Source: Desulfobacteraceae bacterium (GTDB lineage Bacteria; Desulfobacterota; Desulfobacteria; Desulfobacterales; Desulfosarcinaceae). Taken from it: 41,970 nucleotides of DNA. The stretch lies in the NCBI GenBank assembly GCA_027068085.1, contig JAMOUQ010000024.1, positions 1 to 41,970 of the forward strand, written 5' to 3'. The notes below the pieces were generated by a model. That model was given only the letters and a program-made list of their open reading frames with translations. It had not been told where the DNA came from and ran no database searches. This document shows, piece by piece, positions 37,293-41,970 of this stretch. Each line of letters starts with the position of its first letter. Position 1 is the first letter of the stretch. A program made the translations under genes and the position numbers.

Positions 37293-38069
37293 ATGAAACC
37301 ATTGACGGCAACAACAATCGTCCTGGCCATTGTCCTGGCCACCCAGGCGGCCCCCTGCCGGGGTCAGTCTGTCGGGCCCCCGGAAAAGATCGCAAAGCCC
37401 GTGGACCAAGCCATCTCCATCCGCCAGGCCACCCAGAAGCAGGAAGAAAAGTGGCGTCTGGAAAAAGAAAAACTCACCGCCCGTTTCGAGCTTCTCGGCC
37501 AGCGCCTGCGGCGGCTCCGGGCGCGGGCAGGTCAGCTCCGGGAAAGGTCCGAAGCCGCCAAAACCCGCATCGCCGCCAAACAGAAACAGCTTGACGACAT
37601 CCGGCAGATCTCCGCTCAGATCGTCCCCTGCCTGAAAGAACTCAACCGGCAACTGAAGCAGCTGGTGGCCGGAGACCTGCCTTTTTTACTCCGGGAACGC
37701 CGGGAGCGTCTCCGGCGGCTGGACGCGCTCCTTCAGGACCCGGACGTGACCGCCAGCGAAAAGTTCCGCAAGGTGACAGAGGCCCTTCAGGTGGAGGCCG
37801 AGTACGGCACCACCATCGAGGTCTACCAGCAGAGCATCGACATCGACGGCCGGAACCGGCTGGTCAACATTTTTCGCCTGGGCCGGATCGGCCTTTTCTT
37901 CCAGAGCCTGGACCGGCGGACCTGCGGTTTTTTCAACGTGGCTGAAAACAGCTGGCAAAAACTGCCGCCCAAGTACAACCACAGCCTGGCGGCGGCCATC
38001 GACATGGGGGCCAGGCGCCGTCCGGTGGACATCGTCACCCTGCCCCTGGGAAGGCTGGCAACGCCATGA
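37293..38069 (+). CDS. DUF3450 family periplasmic protein of the TonB system
   Basis: A 258-residue protein with a signal peptide (about 1-25, cut near ATQAAPCRGQS) and a long coiled-coil stretch (about 45-135), then a more globular C-terminus. It matches the DUF3450 family, whose genes commonly precede ttpC-exbB-exbD-tonB. I chose the ATG at 37293, preceded by GGGAG; the longer frame would run back into the terminator. Its stop overlaps the next ATG (ATGA). It probably acts in the periplasm with the ExbB-like proteins; a direct role is not shown. Confidence 0.85.
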   Translation: MKPLTATTIVLAIVLATQAAPCRGQSVGPPEKIAKPVDQAISIRQATQKQEEKWRLEKEKLTARFELLGQRLRRLRARAGQLRERSEAAKTRIAAKQKQLDDIRQISAQIVPCLKELNRQLKQLVAGDLPFLLRERRERLRRLDALLQDPDVTASEKFRKVTEALQVEAEYGTTIEVYQQSIDIDGRNRLVNIFRLGRIGLFFQSLDRRTCGFFNVAENSWQKLPPKYNHSLAAAIDMGARRRPVDIVTLPLGRLATP

Positions 38070-39502
38070 AAACCGCCGCCAAAGCCATCCTGATCTTCGT
38101 TTTGCTGACAGCCGGCCTGCCGTCTGCGGCCGCCGGCCGGGACATGCGCGCCCTGCAGGTCAGGGCCCGCCAGGCGAAACAGGCCCTGATCGAAAAGGCC
38201 CAGGCCGAAAAGGAAGCCGCAGAAAAAGAAGCCGCCGCCAGCCGGGCCGGGATCATGGCCGACCGCAAGGCCCTTGAAAACGCCGTGGCAAAGCTGGAGG
38301 CCGCCTGCCGGCGGGCAGAGCAGCAGGTCAAGCAGCTGACGGCAACCTGCCAGGAGCTGGATGCCCGCGAAAAGCAGCTCAACGCCAGGCTGGCCGAAAC
38401 CGGCAGCATGGTCCGCGAGCTGGTGGGGGTGATCCGGGTCAACGCCAAGGACATCGACGCCCTGGTGCGCCGGAACCTGCAGACGGCCCTGGAAAGACAG
38501 CGGCCGGATTTTCTTTCCGCCATCGCCGGCCAGAGCCGTTTTCCCGGCATGGACGACATCCGGAAGATGACCGCCGTGCTCCAAAGACAGATCGAGCTTT
38601 CCGGCCAGGTAAGCCTTCAGCAGGCCCCCATCATCGACCGGGCCGGCAACCAGGTGGAAGCAAAGGTACTGACCCTGGGGCCGTTCACCGCCGCCTACCA
38701 GATCTCCGGCGAGGTCGGTTTCCTCAGCTACAGCCCGGCCGGGGCAAGGTTGTATGCCCTTTCCAAGCTGCCCCCGCGCCGAATCCGCAACCGGCTGGCA
38801 AGCTACATGGAAGGCAGGTCCGAGGCCGTGCCCATCGACATCTCCCGGGGGGCGGCCCTGCGCAACCTGACTCACCGGCTCAGCCTCTGGGAGCAGATTC
38901 CCAAGGGCGGTCCCATCGTCTGGCCCATCGTGGCCATCTTCGTCCTGGGCCTTTTGATCGTGGCCGAAAGGACCGTCTTTTTGCTGCGCCGGCGGGCAGA
39001 CGGAGACTCCCTGATGGAAAAGATCGCAGACCTGGCCCGCCAGTGCCGGTGGCAGGACTGTCTTGAAAAATGCCGCGCCCTGGCCTCCAAGCCGGTGGCC
39101 CGGGTGATCGCCGCCGGCCTGGAATGCCGGCAGATGGAAAGACAGGAGCTGGAAAACGCCCTTCAGGAAGCGATCCTGAAGGAGATCCCGGCCATGGAAC
39201 GCTTCTTGTCCACCCTGGGGATGCTGGCGGCCATCGCCCCCCTGCTGGGACTGCTGGGAACCGTCACCGGCATGATCGACACCTTCCACGTGATCACCAT
39301 GCACGGCACCGGCGATCCGCGGCTGATGTCAGGCGGCATTTCCGAGGCCCTGGTGACCACCATGCTGGGACTTTCGGTGGCCATTGTCCTTATGCTGGGC
39401 CAGACGGTGCTCAACCGGGCGGTGGACAACAACATCGCCCAGATGGAGGAAAAGGCCGTGGCCCTGGTCAACGTAATTCACAAGCACCGCCGGGGACGAT
39501 GA
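38066..39502 (+). CDS. MotA/TolQ/ExbB protein with long N-terminal periplasmic coiled-coil domain (TtpC-like)
   Basis: The 478 residues start with a signal sequence (about 1-23), a coiled coil (about 28-120) and a second extracytoplasmic part to about 280. A membrane helix (281-306) and a C-terminal ExbB domain follow (APLLGLLGTVTGMIDTF). This layout is that of TtpC of the Vibrio TonB2 systems, where it is needed for TonB function. The ATG overlaps the DUF3450 stop and its stop overlaps the next ATG. A 56-bp stretch (39222-39277) is identical to one in the next gene. Confidence 0.9.
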   Translation: MKTAAKAILIFVLLTAGLPSAAAGRDMRALQVRARQAKQALIEKAQAEKEAAEKEAAASRAGIMADRKALENAVAKLEAACRRAEQQVKQLTATCQELDAREKQLNARLAETGSMVRELVGVIRVNAKDIDALVRRNLQTALERQRPDFLSAIAGQSRFPGMDDIRKMTAVLQRQIELSGQVSLQQAPIIDRAGNQVEAKVLTLGPFTAAYQISGEVGFLSYSPAGARLYALSKLPPRRIRNRLASYMEGRSEAVPIDISRGAALRNLTHRLSLWEQIPKGGPIVWPIVAIFVLGLLIVAERTVFLLRRRADGDSLMEKIADLARQCRWQDCLEKCRALASKPVARVIAAGLECRQMERQELENALQEAILKEIPAMERFLSTLGMLAAIAPLLGLLGTVTGMIDTFHVITMHGTGDPRLMSGGISEALVTTMLGLSVAIVLMLGQTVLNRAVDNNIAQMEEKAVALVNVIHKHRRGR

Positions 39503-40116
39503 TGGAAGTTTTGCTCTGCCAGTACCTGCGCCTTGAAAACTACCTGCGCACCGGCGGGCCGGTGATGATTCCCCTGGCCCTGGTGAGCCTGGTTATGTGG
39601 CTGCTGATCGTGGAAAGGGCCCTGTTTTTCAGGCGCCTGCGAAAAGGCGCCATGGACACCGGCCAGGCCTGGGAGCACGTGCGGGCCGGCCGGACGCCCG
39701 ACCCCAAGCGTTTCAGCGGGGCCGTCTGCCTGCTGGTGGCCGAATTCCTGGCCCGCCGCAGCGGCGATGCCGGGCTGGACCGTTTCATCCTGGATGAAAC
39801 CGTGCTGCGGCTCAACCGCCGCCTGGACGATCACCTGGCGGCCATCGGAGTGCTGGCGGCCATCGCCCCCCTGCTGGGACTGCTGGGAACCGTCACCGGC
39901 ATGATCACCACCTTCGACGTTATGGCGATCTTCGGCACCGGCAACGCCAAGGCCATGGCCGGCGGCATCTCCGAGGCCCTGGTCACCACCCAGACCGGTC
40001 TGCTGGTGGCCATACCCGGCCTTTACATGAAAGGTTTCCTGGAACGCCGGGCCCGCAACCTCAAACAACGCCTGGCCCGGACAGGATATTACCTCAGGAG
40101 GCAGCTGGCATGCTGA
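39499..40116 (+). CDS. exbB: ExbB-type biopolymer transport protein
   Basis: A 205-residue inner-membrane protein of the MotA/TolQ/ExbB family. It and ExbD form the proton channel that energises TonB. Helices lie at about 20-45, 115-140 and 155-180, with the family block APLLGLLGTVTGMITTF. Two ATGs at 39499 and 39502 are adjacent; the first overlaps the previous stop (ATGA). The gene overlaps exbD by 7 bp. Confidence 0.93.
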   Translation: MMEVLLCQYLRLENYLRTGGPVMIPLALVSLVMWLLIVERALFFRRLRKGAMDTGQAWEHVRAGRTPDPKRFSGAVCLLVAEFLARRSGDAGLDRFILDETVLRLNRRLDDHLAAIGVLAAIAPLLGLLGTVTGMITTFDVMAIFGTGNAKAMAGGISEALVTTQTGLLVAIPGLYMKGFLERRARNLKQRLARTGYYLRRQLAC

Positions 40117-40532
40117 ACATAACCGCAAGCCGGCGCACGCGCCGCCAGACACCGGAACTGAACATGGCGCCCCTGATCGACATGGTATTCATCCTGCTGA
40201 TCTTTTTCCTGGTGACCACCAGCTTCGTCAAGGAGGCCGGCATCGAGGTCAGCCGGCCCACCGCTTCCACGGCCGCCGTCCAGCCCAAGGCCACGGTGAT
40301 CATCGCCATCGACAAGAACAACCGGGTCTTCATGGACCGGCGGGAGATCGACCTGCGGGCGGTGCGGGCCAACGTGGAGCGGGCCCTGGCGGAAAACCCC
40401 GACGGTGCGGTGGTGGTGGTGGCCGACCGGGAGAGCAGCACCGGTGTGGCCATCCAGGTGATGGACGGCTGCCGCCTGGCAGGGGCAAAGAATGTTTCGC
40501 TGGCGGCAAGGATCCCGGAGTTCGGAAGATGA
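40110..40532 (+). CDS. exbD: ExbD-type biopolymer transport protein
   Basis: A 140-residue protein with one N-terminal membrane helix holding the essential proton-carrying aspartate (Asp24 in PLIDMVFILLIFFLVTTSF) and a periplasmic domain. It pairs with ExbB to convert proton flow into motion of TonB. Its start lies inside exbB and its stop overlaps the tonB ATG, so the whole block is translationally coupled. Confidence 0.95.
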   Translation: MLNITASRRTRRQTPELNMAPLIDMVFILLIFFLVTTSFVKEAGIEVSRPTASTAAVQPKATVIIAIDKNNRVFMDRREIDLRAVRANVERALAENPDGAVVVVADRESSTGVAIQVMDGCRLAGAKNVSLAARIPEFGR

Positions 40533-41230
40533 AACCACAACCAGGGCAAACGACATACTTGCAGGCAGTTTGCCGGCGCAGGTGGAGCACCTGGCTGGCG
40601 GCCGGGGCTGTGGCCTGCGGCCTGAACCTGGTGCTGTTCTGGCTGATGCCCCACCTGCTGCACTCGGCTCCCGCCAGGCCGGCCTTCGACAAGCTGGTGC
40701 CCCGGGTGAACGTAATCCGGGTAAAGCGGCCCGAAACTCCGGTGGCCCGCAGGCAGCCCAGGCCGCCGGAGCCGCCCAAGCCCAAGCCGGTGCGCAAGAT
40801 CCGGCCCCGGCACTCCCTGCAGGTGGCAACCAGGCTGCGCCTGCCTTTCGAAATAAACCCCAAGCTGCCGGCCGGCCCCGACACCCTGGAACTGCCGCCC
40901 CTTGAAAGCCTGGCCCCGGACGGCCGGGCCTGCCAGGGAGTTTTCTCCATTGGCCAGCTGGATGCGCCCCTGACGGTGATCTCGCGCATGCCGCCGGTCT
41001 ATCCCCTGCATGCCAAGCGGCGGGGAATCCAGGGCTGGGTCAAGGTCAGCTTCCTGGTCGACGAGCAGGGCCGGGTCAGCCAGGTAAAAGTGGTGGAGGC
41101 AGAGCCTGCTGGAATCTTCGAACAGAGCGTCATCCGCTGTGTTTCGGCCTGGAAGTTCAGGCCGCCCACGGTGGAGGGCATGCCGGTCAAAACCCGGGTG
41201 GTAACCAAGGTCAGGTTCCAACTGGAATGA
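40529..41230 (+). CDS. tonB: TonB-type energy transducer
   Basis: The 233-residue protein has an N-terminal membrane anchor (about 22-45), a proline- and lysine-rich linker (PRPPEPPKPKPVRK, about 75-90) and a C-terminal TonB domain (about 155-233; GWVKVSFLVDEQGRVSQVKV and SAWKFRPPTVEG). It would link the ExbBD motor to an outer-membrane receptor, which is not in the window. The cobalamin riboswitch upstream suggests that the cargo is cobalamin or a precursor. Confidence 0.95.
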   Translation: MKPQPGQTTYLQAVCRRRWSTWLAAGAVACGLNLVLFWLMPHLLHSAPARPAFDKLVPRVNVIRVKRPETPVARRQPRPPEPPKPKPVRKIRPRHSLQVATRLRLPFEINPKLPAGPDTLELPPLESLAPDGRACQGVFSIGQLDAPLTVISRMPPVYPLHAKRRGIQGWVKVSFLVDEQGRVSQVKVVEAEPAGIFEQSVIRCVSAWKFRPPTVEGMPVKTRVVTKVRFQLE

Positions 41231-41248
41231 CACAGGAGGATGACAAAG

Positions 41249-41970
41249 ATGCATCGCCCATACATATCCTGCCTGATGAAAACAGCCCTGGCAACCGGGC
41301 TGCTGCTTATCCTTGCCGCCGCCCCGGCGCAGGCCGCAACCGACCAGCTGCCCCCGGCAGTACGCCTGGTGCTCTACAAGGTCAGCCTCCTGATGGAGAA
41401 AAAGGCCTACGACCAGGCCCTGGAGGTCATCGCCAGGTTCCAGCAGCGGGCCAGGGCCGGCTTCGAGCCCGGCCGACCCGATCCCAGGGGCTACCATCAT
41501 CCCCGGATCTACTTTGCCAAGGGCAACTGCTACCTGCTCCAGGACAAATACCGCCAGGCGGCCGCAGCCTACGGCCGGGCGGTGAAACTGGACCCCGGCT
41601 ACGCCCCGGCCTGGCTCAACCTGGCCCGGGCCTGCTACGAGCTGAAAAACTACCCAAAGGCCGCCCAGTGCTTCGACCGGGCCTACCAGGCAAGTGCCGA
41701 CAAAAACCCCCGGCACCTTTACTTCAGCGCCCTGGCCTACATGCTGGCTGGAGACAACAGGCGCTGTCTGGCCCAGTTCGACAAGCTGCTTTGCGCCCAC
41801 CGCCAGGCCATGAAACCGGCCTGGAAGGAAAACCTGGTCCATGCCCTGCTGACAGCCGGAAAGCCCCGCCGGGCCCTGCCCTTCATCCGCGAGCTGGCCG
41901 CAACCTACAGCGGCGAAAAGCAGATCCAGTGGCAGGAGATCCTGATCTACCAGTACCTCCAGCTGGACAT
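41249..41970 (+). CDS. TPR-repeat periplasmic protein (partial, runs off right edge)
   Basis: The frame is open from an ATG at 41249, nine bases after AGGAGG, to the end of the window (240 codons). A signal peptide (about 10-30) is followed by tetratricopeptide repeats, for example YFAKGNCYLLQDKYRQAAAA and AWLNLARACYELKNYPKAA. TPR proteins at this place are a regular part of TtpC-type TonB clusters. The C-terminus lies outside the window, so the number of repeats is unknown. Confidence 0.88.
   Translation, partial: MHRPYISCLMKTALATGLLLILAAAPAQAATDQLPPAVRLVLYKVSLLMEKKAYDQALEVIARFQQRARAGFEPGRPDPRGYHHPRIYFAKGNCYLLQDKYRQAAAAYGRAVKLDPGYAPAWLNLARACYELKNYPKAAQCFDRAYQASADKNPRHLYFSALAYMLAGDNRRCLAQFDKLLCAHRQAMKPAWKENLVHALLTAGKPRRALPFIRELAATYSGEKQIQWQEILIYQYLQLD

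Overview
The window is about 42 kb of GC-rich, gene-dense bacterial chromosome. I see no phage, insertion sequence, plasmid or CRISPR content. The gene set suggests a strictly anaerobic Desulfobacterota (deltaproteobacterial, sulfate-reducer-like) organism: an Rnf complex led by a multihaem cytochrome c, an Nfn-type transhydrogenase, a membrane pyrophosphatase, CarD, a two-subunit glycine decarboxylase, a large SRP RNA with an Alu domain, and the block ispE - tRNA-Gln - prs - rplY - pth. Species is not resolvable by eye.

Layout. (1) 1-3180, plus: end of a glycine-cleavage/lipoate operon (gcvPA end, gcvPB, lipB, lipA), meeting a hotdog thioesterase on the minus strand. (2) 3930-10788, plus: cytochrome c - rnfC - rnfD - rnfG - rnfE - rnfA - rnfB, with rnfB fused to a complete GltD/NfnB-like flavin-NAD(P)H module. 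(3) 10818-12373, minus: carD then an RluD-type pseudouridine synthase. (4) 12456-20093, minus: a long unit starting at a promoter with an attenuator-like leader, then serA - DUF1844 - ispE - tRNA-Gln - prs - rplY - pth - hppA, ending at a strong terminator. (5) 20264-23463, minus: grpE-dnaK with terminator, and upstream the large SRP RNA. (6) 23486-28833, plus: tilS - ftsH - folP - coaX, followed by a long palindromic repeat. (7) 29075-34239, minus: yggT - divIVA - pilT - pilT/U-like - zinc-ribbon/pseudo-receiver - a 50-residue protein - metallo-beta-lactamase-fold protein. (8) 34289-36740, minus: nfnA-nfnB. (9) 36909-41970, plus: a promoter, a cobalamin riboswitch and a terminator ahead of a TonB energising operon (DUF3450, ExbB with a long N-terminal domain, ExbB, ExbD, TonB, TPR) that runs off the right edge.

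How it fits together. Rnf, Nfn and the proton pyrophosphatase are all devices for moving electrons or ions in an energy-limited anaerobe. The most unusual content is the Rnf operon. RnfC keeps both [4Fe-4S] sites but has lost the recognisable FMN/NADH signatures. RnfD lacks the usual SGAT flavinylation motif. RnfB carries an extra flavin-pyridine-nucleotide module. A five-haem cytochrome c heads the operon. Together these suggest a rewired Rnf in which NAD(P)H reacts at RnfB, not RnfC, and a periplasmic cytochrome may exchange electrons with the complex. This is inference from motifs and has not been tested. The other gene groups look like ordinary housekeeping, with local points of interest listed under findings.
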